This document shows positions 15,965 through 25,150 of a DNA stretch of 64,000 nt, piece by piece. Source of the stretch: Sphingopyxis sp. LC363. Its GTDB lineage: Bacteria > Pseudomonadota > Alphaproteobacteria > Sphingomonadales > Sphingomonadaceae. Below the pieces are notes generated by a model. It was not told where the DNA came from, made no database searches, and worked only from the letters and a program-made list of their open reading frames with translations. A program made the position numbers and the translations under genes. The stretch is taken from assembly GCF_000756385.1 (NCBI RefSeq), contig NZ_JNFC01000067.1, positions 1 to 64,000 on the forward strand. Reading direction: 5' to 3'. How positions within the stretch are numbered: the stretch's first letter is position 1; each line of letters begins with the position of its first letter.

Positions 15965-16677
15965 AGAATGTGAAGAACCGCGTGCTGCTTGCTGCCCTGC
16001 TCGCCGGATCGACCTTGATCGCGAGCGGAGTGACTGTTCCCGCCGCGGCGCAGATCGGCGGCATCGTTCACGATCCGCGCAACTATGCGCAGAATATCCT
16101 GACCGCCGCGCGCACCCTCGAGCAGATCAACAATCAGATCTCCATGCTGCAAAACCAGGCGACGTCGCTGGCGAACGAGGCGCGCAATCTGACCAGCCTG
16201 CCCGTCTCGACGCTGAAGGAATTGCAAGGCCAGGTCGATCGCACCCGCCAATTGCTGAGTGAAGCGCAGCGCGTCGCTTATGACGTCGGCGATATCCAGA
16301 CCGCTTTCGATGCCCGCTACAAGGGCGCAGCCTTGTCGGGGCCGCAGGCCGCGATGGTCGCCAACGCCGAGGCGCGTTGGAACGACAGCGTCGGCGCGTT
16401 CCAGGATGCGATGAAGGTGCAGGCCGGCGTCGTCACCAACATCGGCGGCACGCGCCAGTCGATCGGAACCCTCGTCTCGGCGAGCCAGTCGGCGACCGGC
16501 GCCTTGCAGGCGGCGCAGGCGGGCAACCAGATCCTCGCCGTCCAGTCGCAGCAGATCTCCGACCTCACCGCCGCTCTCGCCGCGCAGGGCCGGGCGCAGA
16601 TGCTCGACGCGGCGCGCAGCGCCGCCGCCGAGGCCGAAGGCCGCGAGCGCTTCCGCCGCTTCCGCAAAGGCAATTGA
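15961..16677 (+). CDS. trbJ: TrbJ, conjugative transfer protein (VirB5 family)
   Basis: 238 aa from ATG 15961. The signal peptide is clear (LLAALLAGSTLIASGVTVPA, cut after AAAQ). The mature protein is a helical, Gln/Ala-rich chain (QNILTAARTLEQINNQISML). TrbJ/VirB5 proteins are periplasmic or pilus-tip components. It sits between trbE and the small trbK-like gene, the standard order. Confidence 0.9.
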   Translation: MKNVKNRVLLAALLAGSTLIASGVTVPAAAQIGGIVHDPRNYAQNILTAARTLEQINNQISMLQNQATSLANEARNLTSLPVSTLKELQGQVDRTRQLLSEAQRVAYDVGDIQTAFDARYKGAALSGPQAAMVANAEARWNDSVGAFQDAMKVQAGVVTNIGGTRQSIGTLVSASQSATGALQAAQAGNQILAVQSQQISDLTAALAAQGRAQMLDAARSAAAEAEGRERFRRFRKGN

Positions 16678-16678
16678 G

Positions 16679-16921
16679 ATGGGCCGGGCGGCGAAGATAG
16701 CGGCGGTCGCGGTGCTGGGCGGCCTGCTCATCACGCTGGCAATTCTGCATGCGTCATCGCCGCCTACGCCTCGTGCGCCCGCCCCCCCGATCTCCGCGGC
16801 GGGCGCACACCCGGCAGCCGCCGACGTGGCCGAGCGCTGCCGCACGGTCACGGTCGCCGATGCGGACTGTGAAGCGGCCTGGGACGCCAGGCGCCGCCAT
16901 TTCTTTGGACAGAAGGACTAG
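16679..16921 (+). CDS. Putative entry exclusion protein TrbK-alt
   Basis: 80 aa from ATG 16679, two bases after the trbJ stop. One N-terminal membrane segment (residues 6-24) is followed by a Pro-rich linker and a C-terminal motif with paired cysteines, ERCRTVTVADADCEAAWDAR, then RRHFFG. This matches the TrbK-alt family assigned to entry exclusion in alphaproteobacterial trb clusters. It would be anchored in the inner membrane with a periplasmic domain. Function is by family assignment only. Confidence 0.82.
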   Translation: MGRAAKIAAVAVLGGLLITLAILHASSPPTPRAPAPPISAAGAHPAAADVAERCRTVTVADADCEAAWDARRRHFFGQKD

Positions 16922-16925
16922 CCCG

Positions 16926-18206
16926 ATGGAAGACACCGGCGTTATCGACCAGTTTCTGGCGGTCTTCTCGACTTATATCGACAGCGGCTTCGGGCTGCTC
17001 GGGGGCGAAGTCGGCTTTCTCTCCTCGACCCTCATCGTCATCGACGTGACGATTGCCGCGCTGTTCTGGGCGTGGGGCACCGACGAGGACATCATCCAGC
17101 GGCTCGTCAAGAAGACGCTCTATATCGGCGTCTTCGCCTTCATCATCGGCAACTTCCAGGCGCTGGCCGTCATCATGCTCGAAAGCTTCGCTGGCCTCGG
17201 CCTTAAGGCGAGCGGCGGCGCCATGGCGATCGGCGACTTCATGCGTCCCGGCGTCGTCGCCGCGACCGGCATCGATGCGGCGCAGCCCCTGCTCGATGCG
17301 TCGGCGGACCTCGTCGGCCCGGTCGGTCTCTTCACCAACTTCGTGCAGATCATGATCCTGCTGATCGCCTGGGTGATCGTCGTCCTCGCCTTCTTCATTC
17401 TCGCGGTGCAGGTCTTCGTTACCATCTTGGAATTCAAGCTGGTGACGCTCGCGGGCTTCGTGTTGCTGCCGTTCGCCTTCTTCGGCCGCACCGCCTTCAT
17501 GGCCGAACGCGTGCTTGGCCACATCATATCTTCGGGCATCAAGGTGCTCGTCCTCGCGGTGATCACCGGCATCGGGGTGACCCTGTTCGACCGCTTCATG
17601 CAAGCCGGCCTCGGTCCGGAGCCTGACATCGAACAGGTCATGGCGATCGCGCTCGGCGCACTGACGCTGCTCGGCCTCGGCATCTTCGGTCCCTCGATCG
17701 CCAACGGGATCGTCGCCGGCGGTCCGCAACTCGGAGCAGGGGCCGCCGCCGGCACCGCAGTCGCCGCAGGCGCAACGCTTGCCGCCGGGGCGGCTGGCGC
17801 GACCCTGGCCACCGGCGCGGCTGCAGCGGCGGCGCGCGGCACAGCTGCTGCCGGTGCCCGCGGAGCGGGGAGCGCGTCGACAGCTTATGCGGCGGGCGCG
17901 GCCGGGAAGAGCGGAGCGAAGGCCATCGGCGGGGGACTTGCGAATGTGGCACGTACGGCAGCCAGCGGCGCAGCTTCACCTGTTCGCAGCATGGCCGAAC
18001 GGGTTCGCGCGAATTTCGCGTCGGGCCGCGACGGTCCCACCGATAGCGCGGCGCCAGCGCAAGCTGCCAGCGCGCCTCCGGCCTGGGCGGCGGCGATGCG
18101 GCGGCGCCAGACCATGACGCATGGCGCGACCATCGGCGCGCAGACGCTCAAGAGCGGCGACAGCCACGGGGCCGGCTCGGCGCCGAACATCAGCGAAAAG
18201 GACTGA
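16926..18206 (+). CDS. trbL: TrbL, conjugative transfer channel protein (VirB6 family)
   Basis: 426 aa from ATG 16926. Residues 1-265 contain at least six membrane segments, with the conserved FKLVTLAGFVLLPFAFFGRT. The last 150 residues are Ala/Gly-rich and low in complexity (GTAVAAGATLAAGAAGATLA), the usual TrbL tail. It is a polytopic inner-membrane component of the channel. Four bases separate its stop from trbF. Confidence 0.92.
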   Translation: MEDTGVIDQFLAVFSTYIDSGFGLLGGEVGFLSSTLIVIDVTIAALFWAWGTDEDIIQRLVKKTLYIGVFAFIIGNFQALAVIMLESFAGLGLKASGGAMAIGDFMRPGVVAATGIDAAQPLLDASADLVGPVGLFTNFVQIMILLIAWVIVVLAFFILAVQVFVTILEFKLVTLAGFVLLPFAFFGRTAFMAERVLGHIISSGIKVLVLAVITGIGVTLFDRFMQAGLGPEPDIEQVMAIALGALTLLGLGIFGPSIANGIVAGGPQLGAGAAAGTAVAAGATLAAGAAGATLATGAAAAAARGTAAAGARGAGSASTAYAAGAAGKSGAKAIGGGLANVARTAASGAASPVRSMAERVRANFASGRDGPTDSAAPAQAASAPPAWAAAMRRRQTMTHGATIGAQTLKSGDSHGAGSAPNISEKD

Positions 18207-18210
18207 TCCC

Positions 18211-18894
18211 ATGTTCAAAAGACCCACCAATCATTATGGCCGCGCGCCCGAGCCGGTCACGCCCTACCAGCGCGCCGCGCAAGTGTGGGACGATCGGATC
18301 GGTTCTGCGCGGGTCCAGGCCAAGAACTGGCGGCTCGCCTTCTTCGGCGCGCTGATCATCTCCGGTGGTCTTGCCGGCGGCCTGGTCTGGCAGTCCGCCC
18401 GCGGGACGATCACGCCCTGGGTCGTCGAGGTCGACAAGCTGGGTGAAGCGCGCGCGGTCGCGCCGGCCGACGGCGATTATCAACCGACCGATCCGCAGGT
18501 CGCGTTCCATCTCGCGCGCTTCATCGAACATGTTCGCAGCATTCCCGCCGATCCGGTCGTGCTGCGGGCCGACTGGCTCAGCGCTTATGACTTTACCACC
18601 GCGACCGGAGCGCAGGCGCTCAATGACTATGCCCGCACCAACGATCCCTTTGCCGAGGTCGGCAAGGCCCAGGTCGCGGTCGATGTGTCGAGCGTCATTC
18701 GGGCTTCGAAAGACAGCTTCCGCATCGCCTGGAGCGAGCGCCGATATCAGGACGGCAGCCTAGTCGAGCGTTCGCGCTGGTCGGCGATCGTGACCGTCGC
18801 GATCCGGCCGCCACGCACGCCCGACGCGCTTCGCCGCAACCCGATCGGGCTGTTTGTCAATGCTATCAACTGGTCGAAGGAACTCAGCCAATGA
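18211..18894 (+). CDS. trbF: TrbF, conjugative transfer protein (VirB8 family)
   Basis: 227 aa from ATG 18211. The N-terminus NHYGRAPEPVTPYQRAAQVW is diagnostic for TrbF. A single membrane segment (residues 44-63) precedes a periplasmic VirB8-like domain containing PWVVEVDKLGEA, WSERRYQDGSL and a C-terminal NPIGLFVNAINWSKEL. It is an inner-membrane assembly factor of the channel. ATGA overlap with trbG. Confidence 0.93.
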   Translation: MFKRPTNHYGRAPEPVTPYQRAAQVWDDRIGSARVQAKNWRLAFFGALIISGGLAGGLVWQSARGTITPWVVEVDKLGEARAVAPADGDYQPTDPQVAFHLARFIEHVRSIPADPVVLRADWLSAYDFTTATGAQALNDYARTNDPFAEVGKAQVAVDVSSVIRASKDSFRIAWSERRYQDGSLVERSRWSAIVTVAIRPPRTPDALRRNPIGLFVNAINWSKELSQ

Positions 18895-19745
18895 CGCGAT
18901 ATCCTCTGCTTCCGATCGCACTCGGAGCCATGCTGTCCCTCCTTGCGGCGCCCGCCGCGGCGAGCGAGGCCGCCGATCCCCGCCAGCGCGTCGGCCGCGC
19001 CAACGCCGAGGCGCGCGTGCAGCCCGACCGGCAAGGCTATCGGAACGCCATCCAGCAATATGCCTGGTCCGAAGGCGCGCTCTTTCAGGTCTATGCTGCG
19101 CCAGGGCAGGTCACCGATATCGTCCTTCAGGAAGGCGAACAGCTCGTCGGCCCGGGGCCGGTCGCCGCGGGCGACACGGTGCGCTGGATCATCGGCGATA
19201 CGGTCAGCGGGACCGGGGCCCGGCGGCGCGTGCATATTCTGGCGAAACCCACCCGATCCGATATCGCCACGAATCTCATCATCAACACCGACCGGCGCAC
19301 CTATCATGTCGAGCTGCGCGCGACCGCCGCGGCCTATATGGCATCGGTATCCTGGACCTATCCCGCCGATGAGCTGATCGCCTTGCAGCTTGCCGAGGCC
19401 GAGGCGGCGAGGGTGGCGCCCGTTGCCGGGGCGATCGATCTCGCCGCGCTCAACTTCCGCTACCGCATCGCAGGCGACAAGGCCGCGTGGCGGCCGGTGC
19501 GCGCCTTCGACGACTCGCGCCAGCTAATCATCGAATTCGGTGAGGATATCGCCACCGGCGATATGCCGCCACTCTTCGTCATCGGCGGCAGCGGCGAGGC
19601 AGAGCTTGTCAACTACCGGGTGCAGGGCCGCTACATGATCGTCGACCGCCTTTTCGAGCGCGGCGAACTCCGCTTGGGCGCCGGAAAGCAGGCCCGCGTC
19701 GTTCGGATCAAGCGTGAAATGCCGCGCCGCCGGGGGCGGTCGTGA
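18891..19745 (+). CDS. trbG: TrbG, conjugative transfer protein (VirB9 family)
   Basis: 284 aa from ATG 18891. The signal peptide ends near APAAASEA. The mature part has the two VirB9-like regions: GALFQVYAAPGQVTDIVLQ with the DTVRWIIGD motif, and the C-terminal FRYRIAGDKAAWRPVRAFDD with YMIVDRLFERGELRLG. VirB9-type proteins form part of the outer-membrane core complex. Its TGA overlaps the GTG start of trbI. Confidence 0.93.
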   Translation: MTRYPLLPIALGAMLSLLAAPAAASEAADPRQRVGRANAEARVQPDRQGYRNAIQQYAWSEGALFQVYAAPGQVTDIVLQEGEQLVGPGPVAAGDTVRWIIGDTVSGTGARRRVHILAKPTRSDIATNLIINTDRRTYHVELRATAAAYMASVSWTYPADELIALQLAEAEAARVAPVAGAIDLAALNFRYRIAGDKAAWRPVRAFDDSRQLIIEFGEDIATGDMPPLFVIGGSGEAELVNYRVQGRYMIVDRLFERGELRLGAGKQARVVRIKREMPRRRGRS

Positions 19746-20974
19746 CCGGGCCGGCAAGCGAGGCGGTGGCGCCCGCCGACGTGCCGGAAGCGGGCGAGCG
19801 CACGGCGCCCGGCCCGGAGGTCGATCCTTTTCGGCTACGCGGCGACACGCCGCGGGTCATGCGGCTTTCGCGCAAGGCGCTCGCGATGATCGGCGCTGCC
19901 GGCGGCACCGCGATCGGCGGCGCTCTGCTCTGGGCGCTGCAACCCGTAGCCCCGAAGACCGCCGAGAATCTCTACACGGCCGATGGAGCGAATCGCGCCG
20001 AAGTCGTCACCGGTGCGCCCGCCGACTATGGCAAGGTGCCGAAGCTCGGACCGCCGCTACCCGGCGATCTCGGGCGACCGATCGTCTCGGCGCAGCAGAA
20101 CGGCGAGACGATCCCGGTGCCGCCGATGGGAAATCCGCCCGCCGGCGGGCGCCCACCCGCCGACAAGGCGCGCGATCGGGCGCGGCTGGAGCGCGAGGCC
20201 GCCACGGCGAGCCGGATATTCCTTGGAGGAGGGACCTCGGGCGCGCCGGTGGCAGACGCGCAGCGTGGATCGATCGAACCGTCCGCCGCGACCATGTCGG
20301 CACCCGAAGGCGGCGCGCGGACTCCGGCGGCGGCGCGGCGCGCCTTTCTCGCGGGCGGCTCCGCCGAACCGTTCGAGAGTGCCGAGCGCCTTCATGCGCC
20401 TGCTTCGCCATACATCCTTCAGGCGGGAAGTCTCATTCCGGCCGCGCTGATCACTGGGATCAGGTCCGACCTTCCCGGACAGGTCACGGCGCAGGTGACC
20501 CAGAATGTCTACGATAGCCCGACGGGTCGCATTCTCCTCATTCCGCAGGGTGCCCGGCTGATCGGCGACTATGACAGCGAAATATCCGTGGGGCAGGAGC
20601 GCGTCTTGCTGGCCTGGAACCGGTTGATCCTGCCCGGTGGCCGATCGATCCGGCTCGATCGTCAGCCCGGCGCCGATGCGCGGGGCATGGCGGGGATTGC
20701 CGATCGCACCGACCATCATTGGGGGTCGATGCTGCGCGCGGCGCTCGTCTCTTCGTTGCTCGGCGTCGGAGCCGAACTTGGCTCGGACGGGGATGATGCG
20801 CTCGTGCGGGCGCTTCGCGACGGGCCGCAGGATACGGTCAACCAGTCGGGACGGCGGCTCGTCGAGCGTCAGATGAACATCCCGCCAACCCTCACGATCC
20901 GCCCCGGCTTCGCTTTGCGGGTCCTTGTCACACGCGATCTGATACTCGAACCGCCGGCGGGTGCGGCCCCATGA
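19742..20974 (+). CDS. trbI: TrbI, conjugative transfer protein (VirB10 family)
   Basis: 410 aa; the start is a GTG at 19742, inside the trbG stop (GTGA). One membrane segment (about residues 48-64) and a long Pro-rich periplasmic linker precede the VirB10 C-terminal barrel (LQAGSLIPAALITGIRSDLP, ILLIPQGARLIGDYDSEISV, LPGGRSIRLDRQPGADARGM). It spans both membranes and gates the channel. It ends in the usual RPGFALRVLVTRDL motif and overlaps the DUF2274 gene. Confidence 0.93.
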   Translation: MTGPASEAVAPADVPEAGERTAPGPEVDPFRLRGDTPRVMRLSRKALAMIGAAGGTAIGGALLWALQPVAPKTAENLYTADGANRAEVVTGAPADYGKVPKLGPPLPGDLGRPIVSAQQNGETIPVPPMGNPPAGGRPPADKARDRARLEREAATASRIFLGGGTSGAPVADAQRGSIEPSAATMSAPEGGARTPAAARRAFLAGGSAEPFESAERLHAPASPYILQAGSLIPAALITGIRSDLPGQVTAQVTQNVYDSPTGRILLIPQGARLIGDYDSEISVGQERVLLAWNRLILPGGRSIRLDRQPGADARGMAGIADRTDHHWGSMLRAALVSSLLGVGAELGSDGDDALVRALRDGPQDTVNQSGRRLVERQMNIPPTLTIRPGFALRVLVTRDLILEPPAGAAP

Positions 20975-21192
20975 GCAAGCTGCGCCTAGGCCCCATCGCC
21001 GACGACAAGCCCGTGAAGCTGTCGATCGAATTGACGGGATCCCTCCATCGCGAATTGCTCGTCTATGCCGAGGTGCATGCGAAGGCTAATGGCCTCGCGG
21101 CGCCTATGGCGCCGGAAAAGATCGCGGTGCCGATGATCGAGCGCTTTATCGCGACCGATCGTGGATTTGCGACGGAACGGCGGCGGCGCTGA
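20971..21192 (+). CDS. DUF2274 family protein
   Basis: 73 aa from ATG 20971, overlapping the trbI stop. The sequence LRLGPIADDKPVKLSIELTG, then LLVYAEVHAKANG and MIERFIATDRGF, is typical of DUF2274. These small proteins close trb operons in alphaproteobacterial elements and have a ribbon-helix-helix-like pattern. A regulatory role is a guess. It is the last gene of the conjugation block. Confidence 0.88.
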   Translation: MSKLRLGPIADDKPVKLSIELTGSLHRELLVYAEVHAKANGLAAPMAPEKIAVPMIERFIATDRGFATERRRR

Positions 21193-21548
21193 GTGTCTGC
21201 GGCGTCATCCTCACGTCGGTCAGGCGTGATCACCCATATGTGTTCGTTCAAACCGCTGGCGGCGGTGCGCCAAAAAAAAGACGCCCGCGCGATCGAAACC
21301 GTGCGGGCGTCAGATGAAGATCTCTGTTTCCTGAAAGGAAGAGCTCTTCTGGGTCGCACCGCGCGGATAGCGTCGCGAGCCGACCGATAATTGTACGGCA
21401 GCGCCAAAAGATACCCTGGAGCTCAAACCGTTGTCGGCTTTCGGTTAGTTTCAGTCAGAAACCCGGCGATCTCCGATCGGCCAAGACCAGCGATTCCCCT
21501 GAGTAGCGAACATTCCGGGGAGAGGGGGTCATTTCTTGCCCTATTTGC
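21193..21548. other. Non-coding junction between the trb block and the cargo region
   Basis: This gap of about 350 bp has no convincing gene. It contains the hairpin/T-run unit at 21272-21311 (minus strand), a perfect 12-bp palindrome GAAGAGCTCTTC (21340-21351) and a short TTCCT/AGGAA stem. The ordered hairpins upstream of a minus-strand terminator could be a small RNA. Confidence 0.5.
21272..21311 (-). terminator. Rho-independent terminator (minus strand)
   Basis: GACGCCCGCGC (21280-21290) pairs with GTGCGGGCGTC (21301-21311) with one G-T pair and a 10-nt loop. Read on the minus strand, the stem is followed by eight T residues (A-run at 21272-21279 on the plus strand). Orientation fits termination of minus-strand transcription coming from 21549 and beyond, or of a small RNA. 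Confidence 0.8.
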
Positions 21549-22418
21549 TCAAAGAATTCCTGTGTCCTTTAGCCAATCTTCCACGAGCGTCGGCCATCGC
21601 TCAACGGGATGACGCAGCGGGCGCATGGCGAAGGCGTGCCCTCCCTTGGCAAAGAGATGGACTTCCGCTGGAACACCTGCCTCGTCCAGCGCTCGCGCAT
21701 AGACTATGCTATTGCAAATCGGATCGACGGGATCGTCCCAAGCCTGAAGAAGAAATGTTGGCGGGGTCATCTTGGTAACTTTGATACCAGGATCAAGCGA
21801 GCCCCCCGATCTGCACAGGTGGCCTGGGAACATTGCGATGGCAAAATCGGGCCGGCTGCTCACTTTGTCTATTTCGTCGACCGGCTCATAAGCAGGTTCG
21901 AATATATTGCTGGTCTGCGCGACCAGATACCCTCCGGCTGAGAAGCCTATGACACCGATCTTGCGGGGGTTGATCTTGAGCTCGCTGGCGCGCGAGCGCA
22001 CCAGGCGTATCGCACGCTGGGCGACCTGCAACGCAAGGAGGTGCTTGGGCGTCACTGCACAATGGCAGTCTTCATCATAATGGTGGCCGCTTTTGGGAAC
22101 ATGGTATTTGACGAGCACGCAAGTGGTGCCTCTTGAAGTCAGCCAGTCGCGAACTTCACTACCTTCCAGATCGATCGCGAGCTTGGAGAATCCTCCGCCG
22201 GGAAAAACCAGCATCGCTGTGCCATTGCCTGGTTGTTGGGCGGGAAACACCGTGAGAGTGGGCACAGTGACGTTGAAGGCGCCGGTAACCGGACGTCCGG
22301 CGAAGCGTTTCGGATTCGTTGCCGTTTCGCTATACTCTGGAGGAAGTTTGACATCCTCCATGTTCGGCGCCGCTCCAGGCCACGGTGGCGTCTGCTGATG
22401 GCCCGCTGGGGTTGCCAC
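21549..22418 (-). CDS. Alpha/beta hydrolase (acetyl-xylan-esterase-like)
   Basis: 289 aa from a GTG at 22418 preceded by GGGAGGAGG. The fold signature is clear: oxyanion HGG-like motif LVFPGGGFSKLA, nucleophile elbow GVIGFSAGG, an Asp in QAWDDPVDP and a C-terminal His in LFAKGGHAFAMRP. It resembles secreted or lipid-anchored carbohydrate esterases of the BD-FAE type; the substrate is unknown. In another frame just upstream (22594-22420) lies a lipoprotein-like leader, MRNVGRFGISLQRSVIPAGL followed by VVGC. The native gene may therefore start at 22594 and carry a frameshift near 22420. Confidence 0.75.
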   Translation of the reverse strand: MATPAGHQQTPPWPGAAPNMEDVKLPPEYSETATNPKRFAGRPVTGAFNVTVPTLTVFPAQQPGNGTAMLVFPGGGFSKLAIDLEGSEVRDWLTSRGTTCVLVKYHVPKSGHHYDEDCHCAVTPKHLLALQVAQRAIRLVRSRASELKINPRKIGVIGFSAGGYLVAQTSNIFEPAYEPVDEIDKVSSRPDFAIAMFPGHLCRSGGSLDPGIKVTKMTPPTFLLQAWDDPVDPICNSIVYARALDEAGVPAEVHLFAKGGHAFAMRPLRHPVERWPTLVEDWLKDTGIL

Positions 22419-23291
22419 ACGCCCTCCTCCCTGCCCTCAACGCTTGCCGTCTCGGGCATCTTTGTCGGGCCCTTAGCGTCAGGATCACGCGTCTCGGCCT
22501 CGCTGCAGCCAACAACGAAGCCTTGAAAGCACAAAAGGCCTGCTGGAATCACGCTTCGCTGCAATGAAATTCCGAACCGCCCCACATTCCGCATTTTCCT
22601 GCTTCCTCACCTCGGATCGCCACCGGAAAAATTTCTCCTGACGACATCCAACCCTTAATTGACCGGGTGACCAAAGGATGATTTCTCGGGCTAGCGTCCA
22701 ATTTTTTTAGGGACATGCCGTGGGTCGGCGATCAATCTCGCTAAACACGCGCCGCGCCTTTGAAGCCGCAGCGCGGTTGTCTGAACAACCTGAATAGTTC
22801 GATCGGGCAAGCACTGCTCGCGTCTCAGGCAGGGTGCGATACTTTCGTCATCGGGTTGCGCAATGTGGTTGGGGGCAAAGCATTGATCCGGAGCATGTTC
22901 GGCTCGCTCTTGACGGCGGTACTGTTGCTCGCGCTGAGACCGGGCGCGTCCGCAGAGTTAGTTTTCGAGCCGCTTCCGCCCAGCCCGGAACTAAGCGACC
23001 GTCGGCAAAGTGCCTATGCCGGGTCCTCCAGCGAAAATCGTACCTGATAGAACAGGTTGGTCCCATTGCCCGTCCGTACGGACGTTGCTGGGCTAAACGG
23101 CAGGCCGAGCTTCTTTATGTTTCCCTACTCATGGGGGAGTATTAAAGCTGGATTGGCCGCATCGTGGGTCAGCTGACATGGGTCGATGGAGGGAGCGTCG
23201 TCGGTCGTCGTTTCGGGCCCTTGGCCGAAGCAGGAGTTTGGCAAATGGAATTAATGTTCGCCCCTCTCATGGTGGCGGGATCGCGCGCGCG
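22419..23291. other. Gene-poor stretch, possible lipoprotein leader at its left edge
   Basis: Positions 22420-22594 (minus) encode a possible lipoprotein signal peptide in a different frame from the hydrolase. The rest has only short frames with no recognisable product. It is more AT-rich than the conjugation block (for example AATTTTTTTAGG near 22700). Nothing else can be supported. Confidence 0.5.
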
Positions 23292-24326
23292 ATGAGCCCT
23301 GCAACCGTCGCCGCGCTTCTGTTTCTGTCCGGGGTAGCGCCGCCTCCGACCGACCTCGCATCCGAAAGCCAGACTGAGACCGAGTTGCAGCGGGTAGATG
23401 ATCCCTCGGCCCCACCCGAGCCGCCGATCGTTGTGCCAGCACTCGGCAACACCCCGCATCCCTCTTTAGCCGCGCCAGCAACCTCCGACGACGAGACTAT
23501 GGCCGAAATGCCCTCGGCGCCCCATGATATTGTGGTGACGGCCCGTGGCGATGCGCCGCCGGGAGATCCGCTTCAAGCGGTCAATATTGCCTCTTATCGG
23601 GCGGTCCAGTCGATCGATGCGGCGCTCGTGGCCCCAGTCGCGATGGGCTATCAAGGTATCGTACCCGAACCTGTTCGCGACGGGCTGGGCAATGCACTGC
23701 GTAACCTCAGCGAACCCGTCAATTTTCTGAACTTCCTGTTACAGTTCAAGATCGGCAAGGCTGCCGAGACGCTCGGCCGTTTCGCCGTAAACACGACATT
23801 TGGTGTCGGCGGCCTTTTCGATGTCGCGAAGACAATGCCTTTCAATCTGCCTTACCGACGCAACGGCTTTGCCAATACATTGGGTTTCTACGGCGTCGAG
23901 CCCGGTCCCTATTTCTATCTTCCGCTTATCGGGTCGACGACATTGCGCGATCTGGCGGGCAACAGCATTGACTTGCTCGTCGTGCCGACCGCGGTCGGCG
24001 CGCCTTTCGACCGCACGGCATATGCCGTTCCGACAACTGTGGTCAGGCAACTCAATGACCGCATCGAGGGCGACGCTCAAATCCAGCGCTTGCAACAGGA
24101 AAGCCTTGATCCCTATGTCGAGACACGGACCCTCTATCTGGAACTGCGCAAACGCGAAATCGACGCATTGAAAGTTAGGCGCAGCGACCGCAATGGCGAG
24201 GCTGGACCTCAAACAGAAATCACGGTCAGCCAGACCGGGCCCTTGTCCGATCCAGAAGGTCTCATCTCCGTCGGCCCCCTTGAACTCGAGACGCCGACCT
24301 CGGACGGTTTGCCACCGCGACCTTAA
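23292..24326 (+). CDS. MlaA (VacJ)-family protein
   Basis: 344 aa from ATG 23292, chosen because a hydrophobic leader (TVAALLFLSGVAP) follows; an in-frame ATG at 23178 is the alternative. The VacJ/MlaA core is unmistakable: NALRNLSEPVNFLNFLLQFK, FGVGGLFDVAKTMPFN, RNGFANTLGFYGVEPGPYF and LPLIGSTTLRDLAGN. MlaA removes mislocalised phospholipid from the outer membrane in the Mla pathway; an inner-membrane Mla system is at 48534-51914. Oddities are the absence of a lipobox cysteine and a TonB-box-like HDIVVTARGD at 23526-23555. Confidence 0.85.
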   Translation: MSPATVAALLFLSGVAPPPTDLASESQTETELQRVDDPSAPPEPPIVVPALGNTPHPSLAAPATSDDETMAEMPSAPHDIVVTARGDAPPGDPLQAVNIASYRAVQSIDAALVAPVAMGYQGIVPEPVRDGLGNALRNLSEPVNFLNFLLQFKIGKAAETLGRFAVNTTFGVGGLFDVAKTMPFNLPYRRNGFANTLGFYGVEPGPYFYLPLIGSTTLRDLAGNSIDLLVVPTAVGAPFDRTAYAVPTTVVRQLNDRIEGDAQIQRLQQESLDPYVETRTLYLELRKREIDALKVRRSDRNGEAGPQTEITVSQTGPLSDPEGLISVGPLELETPTSDGLPPRP

Positions 24327-25150
24327 CGCCAATGATGCACATTTGGCGGGCGCGCAGAGAAGCCAAAGCGCTTCGAAATTTTGCTCGCACGGAACTCAAG
24401 CCGTCAACTGCAATCGCCGCGGTGAATCTCAATAAGCTTCCTCGCTGAAGTTTGGTCTTCCGGTTTCGGACGTGTCGAGACAAATGCCCACAACCGCTAT
24501 CGGTTCGGCCATCGCGGATGAGTTTTTCGATCATGAACGCGTGCCTCGCGCTGTCTCCGACTGGCGTTCCCGAACTCGCCGATGGTCCCATGTCAAATGC
24601 TCGTCGCTTTGCGTGGGAACCGCTGGGCCTTCGCGTGGCAAGATGCGCCGCGCGTCAGATGGGTGTTTTGCTCGCCGAATGGCTCAATTACCGCGCAAAC
24701 CAGGCTGCCAGATTGGGATCTGGATATCTCTTTTCTGTTCAAAAATTATAGGTTCGCAAGCAAGCTTGGGAATATCGTGATCGATGCGGCGGCCAAGAGT
24801 GTCATGCTGCACTCGGCAATCAGGGGCCACAAACCGCCGCGATGATCGTGCCGCCTCCGAACGCTGCCGGATTGATCGCGAGCTCGCGGTGCCGGAGACC
24901 AGCGTGCTTCCTACAAGTGCCCGTGGGCAACGGTCAGCGCGCCGTTCGCGTCGGTCGCATGCGACATCGCAAGCACAGGCCGCGAAATTCGGAGATCCTT
25001 GAGATGGCTCCAGATGACTTGCCTCTTTCCGTCGCAGATGCCCCCGTTTGGTGCCTTGGGCCTGGCGCATGGAAACCGGCGTCGGAGAAGGTTCCCCCGT
25101 CTCTCCGACGCCGCGATTTCTATGCGAGTTAGATTGGAACCGCTAAATCG
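24327..25150. other. Gene-poor stretch
   Basis: Only short overlapping frames without recognisable products are present. The composition is mixed. On the minus strand a short frame ends NPAAFGGGTIIAAVCGP, which might be a relic of a decayed gene, but I cannot identify it. The hairpin at 25077-25113 lies at the right end. Confidence 0.5.
25077..25113 (-). terminator. Hairpin terminator after the TonB receptor gene
   Basis: CGGCGTCGGAGA (25077-25088) pairs perfectly with TCTCCGACGCCG (25102-25113) around a 13-nt loop, 38 bases past the stop of the minus-strand receptor gene. No long T-run follows, so its strength is uncertain. Confidence 0.55.

Noticed and set aside
22760-23145. Two short overlapping frames that might be a small secreted protein
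   Set aside because: A hydrophobic stretch is present but there is no family, SD or conserved C-terminus.
24452-25132. Several 60-130-aa frames on both strands
   Set aside because: None resembles a known protein; they could be relics, but cannot be supported.
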